64,000 nucleotides of DNA, from contig NZ_JAAABN010000001.1 of assembly GCF_011516765.1 (NCBI RefSeq), positions 124,001 to 188,000 on the forward strand, in the 5' to 3' direction. Shown piece by piece: positions 36,996 through 46,018 of the stretch. The notes under the pieces were generated by a model. That model ran no database searches, was not told where the DNA came from, and saw only the letters and a list, made by a program, of their open reading frames with translations. Source of the stretch: Acetobacter sicerae (GTDB lineage Bacteria > Pseudomonadota > Alphaproteobacteria > Acetobacterales > Acetobacteraceae). The stretch's first letter is position 1; every line of letters starts with the position of its first letter. A program made the position numbers and the translations under genes.

Positions 36996-38659
36996 AAAAT
37001 AAGCTGACGCGCACATTCTACAACCGTCTGCTACTTCTTGTTTTCAGTGCCTTTTTGCTTCTGTTGCCGGGGCGGGCGAGCATACCGCCCTTCGATCGGG
37101 ATGAGCCACGCTACATGCAGGCCACGGCCCAGATGCTTGAATCCCATAATTTCATTGATGTGCGGTTTCAGGATAAACCGCGCTATCTTCAGCCGGCTGG
37201 CATTTACTGGCTTGAGGCCGCTGCGGTTTCCTTAACGGGAACACTCTCTGACAGAGCTGTGTGGGCTTATCGTATTCCTTCCCTTGTTGCGATGACATCT
37301 GCTATCGGTCTTACAGCGTGGATGGGAGCTATACTCTTCAGTCCTGCTGCCGGGCTGCTGTCGGGAGCCTTGTTGGCAACCTCAGTTCTTGTAGAAGCTG
37401 AAGGGCGAATGGCGACAATTGACAGCACGCTGTTACTCGCCGTTCTCCTTGCTGAATTTTCTCTTCTTCTTGTTCTTGAAGATAGAAGCAAAGATCGTAG
37501 AACCCCAGTGGCAACGGCTTTGCTGTTCTGGATCGCCCTGGGTTGCGGCCTTATGCTCAAAGGGCCTGTCGTTCTTATTCCTGGCCTCGGAACCCCGTTG
37601 TGTCTGGCTCTTGTTGAAAGAAATGGATCCTGGCTTCAGCGTCTACGTTTTGGCTGGGGATGGCTTGTCATGCTGGCCATTGTTGTGCCTTGGTGCGTTG
37701 CGATTGGGCTGGTTAGTCATGGGGAATTTTTTCAGCATTCTGTAGGAAGAAATTTTTTAGGAAAAATAGGGCAGGGGCAAGAAGCCCACGGAGCTCCTCC
37801 AGGTTTTCATCTTCTTGTTTTTGGTTTGGCTTTTTGGCCTGGTTCCTTTTTTGCTGCGGCATCCCTTCCATTTATTTGGGCTCGAAGGACAAGCTGGCAG
37901 ATACAGTATCTGCTTTGCTGGATTGTTCCACATTGGATCGTCTTCGAACTAATAGCGACTAAACTGCCGCATTATGTTTTGCCGGTATACCCCGCAATTG
38001 CTCTTTTTACTGGAGCAGCATTAAGTTGTTCAGACAATGAATGGAATTGGCCACAAAAAAAATGGGCGCGAATAGCTTTATTCGTTTATGGTGGAGTTTG
38101 CCTCATTGCCGGGATATTGTTGTCACTTGCGGGAATAGTTGTCAGCAAAGTCATTGAAGGCAGTGTTCCTCCTGAAGCATGGCTTATCGCTATCGGCAGT
38201 CTCCCTCTTTTGGTTTTGGCTACACGAGCAGTTATCGCAGCCAAAATGAGGCAAGCAGCGTTCTATGCGATGGGATCTGCTATCCTGATTTATGCGGGAT
38301 TATTCTTGGGAGTTATTCCTCGTCTGCATCAAATATGGTTATCTCCCAGACTGACTGCAGCAGTTAATCAGCATCTCCCCTGTCCTGACTCAGAAATAGT
38401 ATCGAGCTCTTTTTCTGAGCCCAGCTTTGTGTTCCTTATGCATGGACGAATTAAATTTGATACCTCCAGAAATGCTGCTCTGATGTTGGAGAACAATAAA
38501 TCTTGCGGACTGGCTTTGATTGGTCGACGTGATGAAAGAACATTCACAGAAGAACTATCAAAGAAATCGATCAAGATAGTCGAATATGGGCGTGTAAAAG
38601 GCTTTAATTACTCAACAGGCAAGTGGTTGGATATCGGAATCTATGGCGTTTCTAATTGA
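36989..38659 (+). CDS. ArnT-like membrane glycosyltransferase (GT83 family)
   Basis: A 556-residue polytopic protein with about 12 helices. The GT-C motif DRDEPRY near 32-38 lies in the first periplasmic loop, and the N-terminal helix is LLLLVFSAFLLLLPG. Enzymes of this fold take a sugar from undecaprenyl phosphate and transfer it to lipid A or another periplasmic acceptor. The partner GT2 gene immediately upstream (seven-base overlap) would make the lipid-linked donor. Coding sequence is AT-richer than the neighbours on the left. Whether it adds aminoarabinose or another sugar is not decidable: genes for UDP-Ara4N synthesis are not in the window. Confidence 0.85.
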   Translation: MLKNKLTRTFYNRLLLLVFSAFLLLLPGRASIPPFDRDEPRYMQATAQMLESHNFIDVRFQDKPRYLQPAGIYWLEAAAVSLTGTLSDRAVWAYRIPSLVAMTSAIGLTAWMGAILFSPAAGLLSGALLATSVLVEAEGRMATIDSTLLLAVLLAEFSLLLVLEDRSKDRRTPVATALLFWIALGCGLMLKGPVVLIPGLGTPLCLALVERNGSWLQRLRFGWGWLVMLAIVVPWCVAIGLVSHGEFFQHSVGRNFLGKIGQGQEAHGAPPGFHLLVFGLAFWPGSFFAAASLPFIWARRTSWQIQYLLCWIVPHWIVFELIATKLPHYVLPVYPAIALFTGAALSCSDNEWNWPQKKWARIALFVYGGVCLIAGILLSLAGIVVSKVIEGSVPPEAWLIAIGSLPLLVLATRAVIAAKMRQAAFYAMGSAILIYAGLFLGVIPRLHQIWLSPRLTAAVNQHLPCPDSEIVSSSFSEPSFVFLMHGRIKFDTSRNAALMLENNKSCGLALIGRRDERTFTEELSKKSIKIVEYGRVKGFNYSTGKWLDIGIYGVSN

Positions 38660-38958
38660 TTAATCTCTGTATGCGTCTTCTGTTTGCCAGATTTGAGGGA
38701 GAAAGCATTGGGAAGAGGTTTATAATCCGGCAGGCATCGTCTTACATGAATTGGCGCTCTACGCTGAACGAGGGAACGACAGCGGGTATCCATGACAGAC
38801 CATGCAGCTACAGGTGTCTTGGCATTATTAGGTAGGTAGTCGGGTCTGCCAGCAAGCAGGGCAATAGTAACGCGCTCTACTGATGTCGTAATTTCCCAGA
38901 GAGTTTCAGGATCAATGCGGCCTGTCGTAATCAATCGGGCTGCTTCGACTATGCGCAT
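38641..38958 (-). CDS. Hypothetical protein
   Basis: A 105-residue protein with no signal peptide and no recognisable domain. It contains TLWEITTSVERVTIALLAGR near 19-38 and a basic, Arg-rich middle (TRCRSLVQRRAPIHVRR). It overlaps the end of the convergent ArnT-like gene by 19 bases. The protein-like composition and a start that does not overlap another gene make it plausible; I cannot tell whether it is expressed. Confidence 0.45.
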   Translation of the reverse strand: MRIVEAARLITTGRIDPETLWEITTSVERVTIALLAGRPDYLPNNAKTPVAAWSVMDTRCRSLVQRRAPIHVRRCLPDYKPLPNAFSLKSGKQKTHTEINQLETP

Positions 38959-39713
38959 ATGCTTGTCCTTCCATTCTGTAAAATGCCGTAGTAAAAATTT
39001 GATAATCGAAATTGATTTATGAGTAATTAATATTCAAATTTTTTGTGATGAAATTAACATATCGAGAGTGAACGAAGTTGCTATGGAGTGTCATCAGTTA
39101 ATGGGAGCGGTTCTAAGTTTATTGTTAACAATATCTCTTCAGTTCTTTGATTACAGTTAATCAGAACATGAGGCATCGAAATCTATATGCACAGAATCTG
39201 CGGAACTTTAGAATAAAGCTCGTTTTTTGAGAGAGGCCAATGATCTTGGCAGCATGGTCAGGTCTAAGAGATAAATCGCATGCTCGAGAAGGTCTCTGAT
39301 CAAACGTGTCCATCGCGATCGCTAAGAGTAGTTGTTGCGTAATTCAACAAACTCGTGACCGCAGAAAAATCAAGACACGGGAGGTCTTTATCCTAGGGAT
39401 AGACAGGCGAGGTTCATATCTGGGAGTTGTAAAGATTCAAACTCAATCCATTTTATGGAATCATAGAATTAAATACCTTTGTTTAAAATAATTTTCAAAA
39501 TGTAACTTGGTGACTCTTTTATTTACCAACACCATCATTACCTACAGAGAAATGGCTCTAATGTTTATATGCAACCCATTCGAGAATCCGTTTCGTTAAT
39601 TTTAAAAATACCTTTACCTATAGGGTGTAATTTGAATTATTCATAAAGCTTGCATTTTTTGATAATATGCGAATAAATATATAAAAAATGCATAATATAT
39701 TGGGCTGATAACA
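38959..39713. other. AT-rich gap without a supported gene
   Basis: About 755 bases, very AT-rich (long A/T runs near 39000-39060 and 39480-39700). A 61-codon frame at 39306-39491 shows no recognisable motif. The promoter of the beta-helix gene at 39714 must lie near the right end. I see no RNA gene or mobile element in it. Confidence 0.5.
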
Positions 39714-40667
39714 ATGACATATTATCGTAATGTTCTGGTAATGATGTGTTTTATAAGCGCTATTCACTCTGCCCGAGCGGCTGATGATAGCTCTATTTTA
39801 CAAGCCCAATTGGACGCCTGTTATGCAAAAAAAAGCATCTGCGTTATTGATCTGCGTGGGGAAAAAAAGACTCTTTTAAAAACGCTAAAAATTGATCCAG
39901 AGTTGGTTACTATTCGCGATGCTGTATTTGAATGCCGCATGAGTAATGAAACATGTCTGTACATATCTGAAGAAGGATATGGTCATCGAAATGACGCCAC
40001 AATCAATAAACTTGAACACATCACTCTGCGTGGAAATAAATCAATTGATGGAATTACGATGAATTATAATGTTTCGAGAGACTATGTTACTAACGCTGCT
40101 TTTACTCTCTCCAGTGTATCTATTCAGGGCTTCAACCATGGATTGGTTATTGGGAATGGAGTCTGGGGCGTTGATATGTTCAATGTCATCATAGGTGGTG
40201 GAAATATTGGAATCTTTGTGCCTCCTGGTACAAAAAATTCTGGAGAGCGTAGTACCTTTGTAGGAGGAGCCATTTACAATAATTCGATTGTTGGTCTTGA
40301 CGAGGAATCGAGTATTGAGCTCGATTTTCAGGGAACTAGTTTCGATTATAACAATCAGCAGATGATTTTGAATGGTCCAACAGATTTTACGGGGCATCTG
40401 GAAAATAGTGAGAATACAAAACCAGAGATCGTCTTGAATGCTCTTCCCGGCGTGGCTGCAGGCTCTCTGTATATGAGTGCGGGCTCTACGATCACTGTGA
40501 ATGGGTGGAATCCAAAAGCGCCGAAACAGCCGTGTTATGTGGAAACCAAGGTATCGTGGAGTAATGTAAAGCTACCAGCTACTGTCTATGGTTTTGGTGG
40601 AACTGTAGGTGGCATTTGTGGTCCCGGAAAAGTAGTGACATGGGATGGTCAAGCTGCCCGGTTCTGA
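39714..40667 (+). CDS. Exported beta-helix-like protein, function unknown
   Basis: A 317-residue protein with a signal peptide (YRNVLVMMCFISAIHSARA, cleavage near residue 22). From about residue 100 it shows repeating short beta segments with N/G turns (for example EHITLRGNKSIDGITM, FQGTSFDYNNQQMIL), the pattern of right-handed beta-helix (pectate lyase-like) proteins. Paired Cys residues near the ends suggest disulfides. It is AT-rich and isolated, preceded by a long AT-rich gap, and lies next to two glycan genes. A role in polysaccharide modification or binding is possible; no catalytic residues could be identified. Confidence 0.6.
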   Translation: MTYYRNVLVMMCFISAIHSARAADDSSILQAQLDACYAKKSICVIDLRGEKKTLLKTLKIDPELVTIRDAVFECRMSNETCLYISEEGYGHRNDATINKLEHITLRGNKSIDGITMNYNVSRDYVTNAAFTLSSVSIQGFNHGLVIGNGVWGVDMFNVIIGGGNIGIFVPPGTKNSGERSTFVGGAIYNNSIVGLDEESSIELDFQGTSFDYNNQQMILNGPTDFTGHLENSENTKPEIVLNALPGVAAGSLYMSAGSTITVNGWNPKAPKQPCYVETKVSWSNVKLPATVYGFGGTVGGICGPGKVVTWDGQAARF

Positions 40668-40830
40668 GGATAAGGATGTGTGGAAATCGCGTATGCTTTT
40701 CCTATCCCTAAAAAAACACGATGACAGAAAAAATCTGCTTAGCTATTTTAAGAATCTGAAATTTATTTCAAATAATTTATATTTACTCAAATAATTATTT
40801 TGGTGGTTCTCACGGAATTATATAAAATAT

Positions 40831-41709
40831 CTACTTTTTGTATTTAATGCCGATGATGAGCCTGTATAACCAGTTCCTCTCAATACGTTTGGCGTCAATG
40901 AAAGTTACATCGCCTGCGGCAGATAGCGTGTGCAGTCCTTGTGCAAATGGGACGCAACGAGCTGGCGCCCTCAGTTCATTGCCGGGATCAAAGCTGGAAG
41001 TGGTCGATAGAGGGAGGGAGGCACTGATGAGACGGATACAATTGTCATAAGCATTGGGGGCGGTGCGAGTGGGCAATATGACTGCGCCATCTTGGACGAC
41101 TGGAGTGCCGCCCATCCGGCTGCCATTTTTATCGTTTTTAGCACGCTGCACAGGGATGTTTTCCCACGAGCCAGCCAGATGTGTTGAGCGAGCAAGTTTG
41201 AGCACCTCAGTGGCTGGATCAGCGGAAGTATAAAACATCCACCACTGACCATCGATTTTCACGGGTGTTGCGTTAATTGTGGCGCTGGGAAAGACAAAAT
41301 CCGGGACAGCCTCCCAGCGCCAGGGAAAGTCTATGGCACGATAGAGCGTCAGCCTTCCTGAGCCGCAAGGGTCAGGAAGCATCCAGATTTCACCGTCTTC
41401 TTCAATGAGAGTTGGATAAGCCAGGTTCCACGCTTCAGAAAGAACAATGCGTTCCACCATGACCTGAAACATGCCATTCAGGCGAAAAGCCTTTATGACG
41501 CTTTTACGTGTTCGATAGTCATAATATGCCGTCAGAACATACAGATCGCCTTTGTGCCACAGACCAAACGGATCAGATAAGGAGCGAAAAGAACCGCTTA
41601 AAGGCAACCAGTGAATCGGAAACGGATCAATAGAACCGGTTTCGATTATGCGCTCTATGGGAGCAGTAATGACACCCGTTTTCCAGATTTCAGTCCTGAA
41701 AATACTCAT
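40831..41709 (-). CDS. Beta-propeller protein, glucosamine inositolphosphorylceramide transferase N-domain-like
   Basis: A 292-residue protein with the blade pattern SDPFGLWHKGDLYVLTAYYD near 45-64, ATINATPVKIDGQWWMFYTS near 143-162 and MGGTPVVQDGAVILPTR near 193-210. This resembles the five-bladed propeller (GH43/GH32-like) domain annotated as glucosamine inositolphosphorylceramide transferase N-terminal in bacteria. The transferase domain itself is not present. The ATG at 41709 is 38 bases after the recJ stop, same strand. It sits with the glycan genes on its other side, but its substrate is unknown. Confidence 0.6.
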   Translation of the reverse strand: MSIFRTEIWKTGVITAPIERIIETGSIDPFPIHWLPLSGSFRSLSDPFGLWHKGDLYVLTAYYDYRTRKSVIKAFRLNGMFQVMVERIVLSEAWNLAYPTLIEEDGEIWMLPDPCGSGRLTLYRAIDFPWRWEAVPDFVFPSATINATPVKIDGQWWMFYTSADPATEVLKLARSTHLAGSWENIPVQRAKNDKNGSRMGGTPVVQDGAVILPTRTAPNAYDNCIRLISASLPLSTTSSFDPGNELRAPARCVPFAQGLHTLSAAGDVTFIDAKRIERNWLYRLIIGIKYKK

Positions 41710-41747
41710 AAGGCGTCAATAGCGGGTTTGAGACCGCTCTCCAATGG

Positions 41748-43577
41748 TCAGGCAGACAGATCACGGATGAAAAAAGTCGTGTTTTCACGCCCTTGCCACG
41801 TATCGACGCGCAACCACCCCACAATATTCAAGGTGGGTCGGGCCAGATTTTCCAATGTGTCGAGTATGGCGTCGTTTTTGACATTGAACATGACGGCATT
41901 GATCTTGCGGTTACCATCACCAGACAGCGTCAGGCGTATTGATCGCTTATTTGCCCCAATCCGGAAAAAGCGATCCACCTTGACGTTTGCCATGGCCAGA
42001 ACGGGTTCTTCATTACCCTGTCCAAAAGGTGCAAGAACACCCAGAGCTTTCGCCAGATCGGATGTCGCAGCGCTGGGAGGAACGATGGCGTCCACTGAAA
42101 GGAACGGTTTTCTGGGATAGGCTCTCACCGCTTCAAAACGCTCATTCAGGAAAGCGTGAAACGCAGGCAGGTTCTCTCGGGCGAGGGTAAAACCACACGC
42201 CGCCGCATGACCGCCTGCCGCAATGAGCAGGCCGTGTTCCTTGGCGGCAATGACTGCGGCCCCCACATCAAAGCCCGGCACGGAGCGTCCGGAACCTTTG
42301 AGTTTTCCATGCTCATCCTCGGAAGCGACAAAAGAGGGGCGGTTGAATTCATCCTTGATGCGGCTTGCAACAATTCCGACGACACCAGCATGCCAATCAT
42401 GACTTGTTACAAGTAGCGCAGCATTGCCTGCATCAAACTGGAACCCTGCCTGCTCCATCGCGGCATCCAGAATTTCGGCTTCCACATCCTGCCGCTTGCG
42501 GTTGACGTCGTTGAGACGCTCAGCCATCTGGCGGGCAGAGAAATCATCTTCTGCAGCCAGCAGTCTAAAGCCGAGATCCGATTCAGCGATCCGGCCGCCT
42601 GCATTGATCCGTGGTCCCAATGCAAAACCGCATGAAAAAGCGTTGGGTTTCTCAACGACACTCGCAACTTCCATAAGCGTGCGCAGTCCGACACGCTGAC
42701 GTTTTCCCATCACGCGCAGACCCTGATGAACAAAGGCGCGGTTGATGTCCTGCAACGGCATGACATCGCAGATGGTGGCGAGGGCGACCAGATCGAGACA
42801 GGCAAGCAGGTTCGGCTCAGGCCGATCTTCAGAAAAATATCCGTTGCGCCGCAGCGTTCTTGTCGTTGCGATCAGCGTGACAAAAGTAAGGGCCGCTGCA
42901 CAGAGATGATTCAGACTGGAAGAACAGTCCGGCTGGTTGGGATTAACCAGCGCATGAATCTCTGGAAGTGACAGTTCCGCCTTGTGATGGTCGATTACGA
43001 CCACATCGGCTTTCTGCTTCAGGCAGGCCAGTATGGAAGCAGCGGCCGTGCCGCAATCCAGACAGACGACAAGAGATGCTCCACGTTCAACCAGACCGAG
43101 AAGGGCCTGCTCGTTCGGGCCGTAACCTTCCTTCATCCGGTCAGGAATATGGGTATGCACGATACACCCGAACTGACGGAGATAATCCGTCAGTAAGGCG
43201 GAAGAGCAGGCGCCATCGACATCGTAGTCGCCAAGAATACCGACTGTTTCATGGTTTTCGACTGCCCGCGCCAGACGTGCCGCGGCAATATCCATGTCTT
43301 TCAGGCAGGAAGGGTCGGGCAGAAAGCTGCGAAGACGTGGTTCGATAAAAGCAGAAGCCGTTTCTGCCTTCAGACCCCGCATCGCCATGATGCGCGCAAC
43401 AATTTCGGGAAGCCCACAGGACTGCGCGATGGCGCTTCCCAGTCGAAGCGTCGTTGGGTCATCGGCTCCAGCCCGCCATACCCAACGATGCCCCAGAAGG
43501 CTCTCCGTGACGCCAAGAACAGGTTCTGGAAGAACATTGTCCTCGACTTTTTCCAACGCCCTGTCTTCCAGAATCAT
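41748..43577 (-). CDS. recJ: Single-stranded-DNA-specific exonuclease RecJ
   Basis: A 609-residue DHH phosphodiesterase that degrades 5' single strands in recombination and repair. Motifs: DYDVDG at about 117-122, DHH at about 196-198 (VVVIDHHKAEL), and GGHAAACGFTL in the DHHA1 C-terminal domain near 455. A final OB-like region ends REN-TTFFIRDLSA. I chose ATG 43577 just past the glpX stop; the frame extends to 43646, overlapping glpX. It is in line with glpX and hom on the same strand. Confidence 0.95.
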   Translation of the reverse strand: MILEDRALEKVEDNVLPEPVLGVTESLLGHRWVWRAGADDPTTLRLGSAIAQSCGLPEIVARIMAMRGLKAETASAFIEPRLRSFLPDPSCLKDMDIAAARLARAVENHETVGILGDYDVDGACSSALLTDYLRQFGCIVHTHIPDRMKEGYGPNEQALLGLVERGASLVVCLDCGTAAASILACLKQKADVVVIDHHKAELSLPEIHALVNPNQPDCSSSLNHLCAAALTFVTLIATTRTLRRNGYFSEDRPEPNLLACLDLVALATICDVMPLQDINRAFVHQGLRVMGKRQRVGLRTLMEVASVVEKPNAFSCGFALGPRINAGGRIAESDLGFRLLAAEDDFSARQMAERLNDVNRKRQDVEAEILDAAMEQAGFQFDAGNAALLVTSHDWHAGVVGIVASRIKDEFNRPSFVASEDEHGKLKGSGRSVPGFDVGAAVIAAKEHGLLIAAGGHAAACGFTLARENLPAFHAFLNERFEAVRAYPRKPFLSVDAIVPPSAATSDLAKALGVLAPFGQGNEEPVLAMANVKVDRFFRIGANKRSIRLTLSGDGNRKINAVMFNVKNDAILDTLENLARPTLNIVGWLRVDTWQGRENTTFFIRDLSA

Positions 43578-43599
43578 CTTATGAGCCGCGAAGAAACAG

Positions 43600-44598
43600 T
43601 CAGGAAACGCTCCAGGTCTTGGTATTGTAGTTGTGATAGCCTTCAATGAAGCGAAGTGTGCCGGACTTTGAACGCATCACCAGAGAATGCGTCACAGCAC
43701 GGTGCGGCATACGCTTCACGCCCTTCAGCAGGAAGCCGGTGGTGACACCCGTGGCGGAGAAGAGCACATCGCCGGAAGCCAGATCCAGCAGTCCGAGCTT
43801 ACGGTCAGGCTGCTTGTTCGGGTTCATCTTCTGGGCGCGTTCACGCTGGGCATCATCTTCAAACATCAGGCGGGCCTGCATCTGGCCACCCATGCAACGG
43901 ACAGCCGCCGCCGCAAGAACGCCTTCAGGCGCGCCGCCAGAACCGGCATAAATATCAACAGATGAGGTCTCAAGGCAGGCAGCAATGCCCGCCGCCACAT
44001 CGCCGTCAGAGATAAGACGAACACGGGCGCCAGCTTCGCGGGTCTTGGCGATCAGCTCTTCATGACGTTCACGCTCAAGCGCGCACAGCGTAATGTCGCC
44101 AATATGACGACCGCGCGCCTTTGCGAGATTGCGAAGATTTTCACCGATCGACGCGTCAAGGTCGATCACATCGTCAGGAAGACCTGCACCGACAATCAGC
44201 TTGTCCATGTAGACATCTGGTGCGTGCAGGAAGTTGCCACGTTCGGCCAGCGCCACGACGGTAATCGCGTTCGGCATGTCCTTGGCGCAGAGATTGGTGC
44301 CTTCCAGCGGATCGACCGCGATGTCCATTGCGGGACCGCCAGCGCCAACCTTCTCGCCGATATAAAGCATCGGCGCTTCGTCCATCTCGCCTTCACCGAT
44401 GACGACTGTGCCATCAATGGCAACCGTATCGAAGGCCTTGCGCATGGCTTCGACGGCTGCGCCATCAGCGTCGTTCTTCTTGCCGCGACCGGTCCAGTGT
44501 GCGGACGCCACAGCGGCGGCTTCCGTGACGCGGACCAGCTCGAGAGCCAGATTTCGGTCCGAGACGACGTAGGGGTGGGAATTCGTTTCGGCCGACAT
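43600..44598 (-). CDS. glpX: Class II fructose-1,6-bisphosphatase
   Basis: A 332-residue metal-dependent phosphatase that hydrolyses fructose-1,6-bisphosphate in gluconeogenesis. The metal/active-site motif DPLEGTNLCAKDMPNAI is near 96-112, and IGEGEMDEAPMLYIG near 65-79 is the other conserved block. The protein has normal length. It is transcribed with recJ downstream (22 bases between glpX stop and recJ ATG) and hom upstream (97 bases). Known GlpX/FBPase II enzymes use Mn2+. Confidence 0.95.
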   Translation of the reverse strand: MSAETNSHPYVVSDRNLALELVRVTEAAAVASAHWTGRGKKNDADGAAVEAMRKAFDTVAIDGTVVIGEGEMDEAPMLYIGEKVGAGGPAMDIAVDPLEGTNLCAKDMPNAITVVALAERGNFLHAPDVYMDKLIVGAGLPDDVIDLDASIGENLRNLAKARGRHIGDITLCALERERHEELIAKTREAGARVRLISDGDVAAGIAACLETSSVDIYAGSGGAPEGVLAAAAVRCMGGQMQARLMFEDDAQRERAQKMNPNKQPDRKLGLLDLASGDVLFSATGVTTGFLLKGVKRMPHRAVTHSLVMRSKSGTLRFIEGYHNYNTKTWSVS

Positions 44599-44695
44599 AT
44601 CTGTTGCTCCGGTCAGAAAAAATGACGTGGCTTAAAGCCTCGTTAAGGAAGTAGGGTACCACCCGAAAGAGATAAGGTCGAGGGGCGCGACGTGC

Positions 44696-46018
44696 TCAGA
44701 AATCCTCGATACGGATCAGGACAGGCTCCGCTGACACTACATCCAGAGCAGCAATGCGCTGACGGGCAGCCTGCATTGCGCTTTCATCAGTCGGATGCGT
44801 GACCAGCACCAGCGGGACATCCTGAGCCTGCCTGGCCGAAGGATGCTGGATCATGCTGCTGAGGGAAACACCACAGTCACGCAGGATGGCGGTAATGTCG
44901 GCAATGACGCCAGCACGGTCGGCCACGCTGAGGCGCAGGTAGAATGCGCCGTGCCACTCGGACGCCGGACGGCTCTGCGTGACTTTCAAGGTGGCCACAT
45001 CGGTGCCCCAGACCGGGACAGTGTTGCTGCGGGCAATGTCAATGATATCGGCAGCGACCGCACTCGCAGTCGGACCTGCGCCAGCGCCACGGCCTTCAAC
45101 CATCAGACGGCCGACAAAGGTGCCTTCAGCAATGACGGCGTTGAACACGCCATCGACCTGAGCAATCGGGGTTGCTTCCGGTACGAGGCAGGGGGCGACA
45201 CGGGCTTCAACGCCGCGATCCGACTGACGGGCCAGACCGAGTAGCTTGATGCGATAGCCAAGTGTGCGGGCAAAGGTCAGATCGAGTGCGCCGATGCTGC
45301 GGATGCCTTCGACATGCACGCTGTCGAACTGAACGGGCTGACCGAAGGCGAGGGAAGCGAGGATCGTCAGCTTGTGGGCTGCGTCGATGCCGTCAACGTC
45401 TGTGGAGGGATCGGCTTCTGCATAGCCCAGTTCCTGCGCCTCGGCGAGAACGTCGCTGAAGTCACGACCGGTTTCCCGCATCGCGGTCAGGATGTAGTTG
45501 CAGGTGCCGTTCAGGATGCCACCGATGGAAAGCAGGCGGTCGGCAGCCAGACCTTCACGAACGGTCTTGATGGCGGGGATGCCGCCAGCGACAGCGGCTT
45601 CAAACAGCAGCGGCGCATTGTTGGCGGCGCTCAGACGGGCGAGGCTGTCGCCATGCACGGCCAGAAGCGCCTTGTTCGCCGTCACTACAGCTTTGCCAGC
45701 TTTCAGAGCGGCTTCAACCAGCGCACGAGCCGTGCCGTCGGAGCCGCCGATCAACTCGACAACCACATCCACATTCGGATCAGACGCCAGATCGACGGCA
45801 TTGCTGTGCCAGGTGAGGGCGCTCAGGTCGATCCCACGATCACGTGTCTTGTCGCGGGCGGCGACAGCCGTGATTTCAATCGGGCGACCGGCCCGCTTTG
45901 TAATGATATCCGCGTTGTCACGCAGGAGAATGGCAAGACCGGCACCTACTGTGCCGAGACCCGCAACGCCAAGGCGCAGCGGGGTTTTGGAAGCGACGTC
46001 TCCTTTAGACGAACTCAC
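44696..46018 (-). CDS. hom: Homoserine dehydrogenase
   Basis: A 440-residue enzyme that reduces aspartate semialdehyde to homoserine for threonine and methionine. The NAD(P) motif is VAGLGTVGAG near 18-27, the substrate block GILNGTCNYIL near 168-178, and YAEADPSTDVDGIDAAHKL near 196-214 is the signature of the catalytic domain. A C-terminal ACT domain (DRAGVIADITAILRDCGVSL near 363-382) implies feedback control by threonine. The start is GTG, overlapping the stop of the aminotransferase by four bases (GTGA), so the two are translationally coupled. Confidence 0.95.
   Translation of the reverse strand: MSSSKGDVASKTPLRLGVAGLGTVGAGLAILLRDNADIITKRAGRPIEITAVAARDKTRDRGIDLSALTWHSNAVDLASDPNVDVVVELIGGSDGTARALVEAALKAGKAVVTANKALLAVHGDSLARLSAANNAPLLFEAAVAGGIPAIKTVREGLAADRLLSIGGILNGTCNYILTAMRETGRDFSDVLAEAQELGYAEADPSTDVDGIDAAHKLTILASLAFGQPVQFDSVHVEGIRSIGALDLTFARTLGYRIKLLGLARQSDRGVEARVAPCLVPEATPIAQVDGVFNAVIAEGTFVGRLMVEGRGAGAGPTASAVAADIIDIARSNTVPVWGTDVATLKVTQSRPASEWHGAFYLRLSVADRAGVIADITAILRDCGVSLSSMIQHPSARQAQDVPLVLVTHPTDESAMQAARQRIAALDVVSAEPVLIRIEDF

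Noticed and set aside
39306..39491. A 61-codon frame in the AT-rich gap
   Set aside because: No motif, no clear ribosome site and AT-rich surroundings; not supported as a gene.
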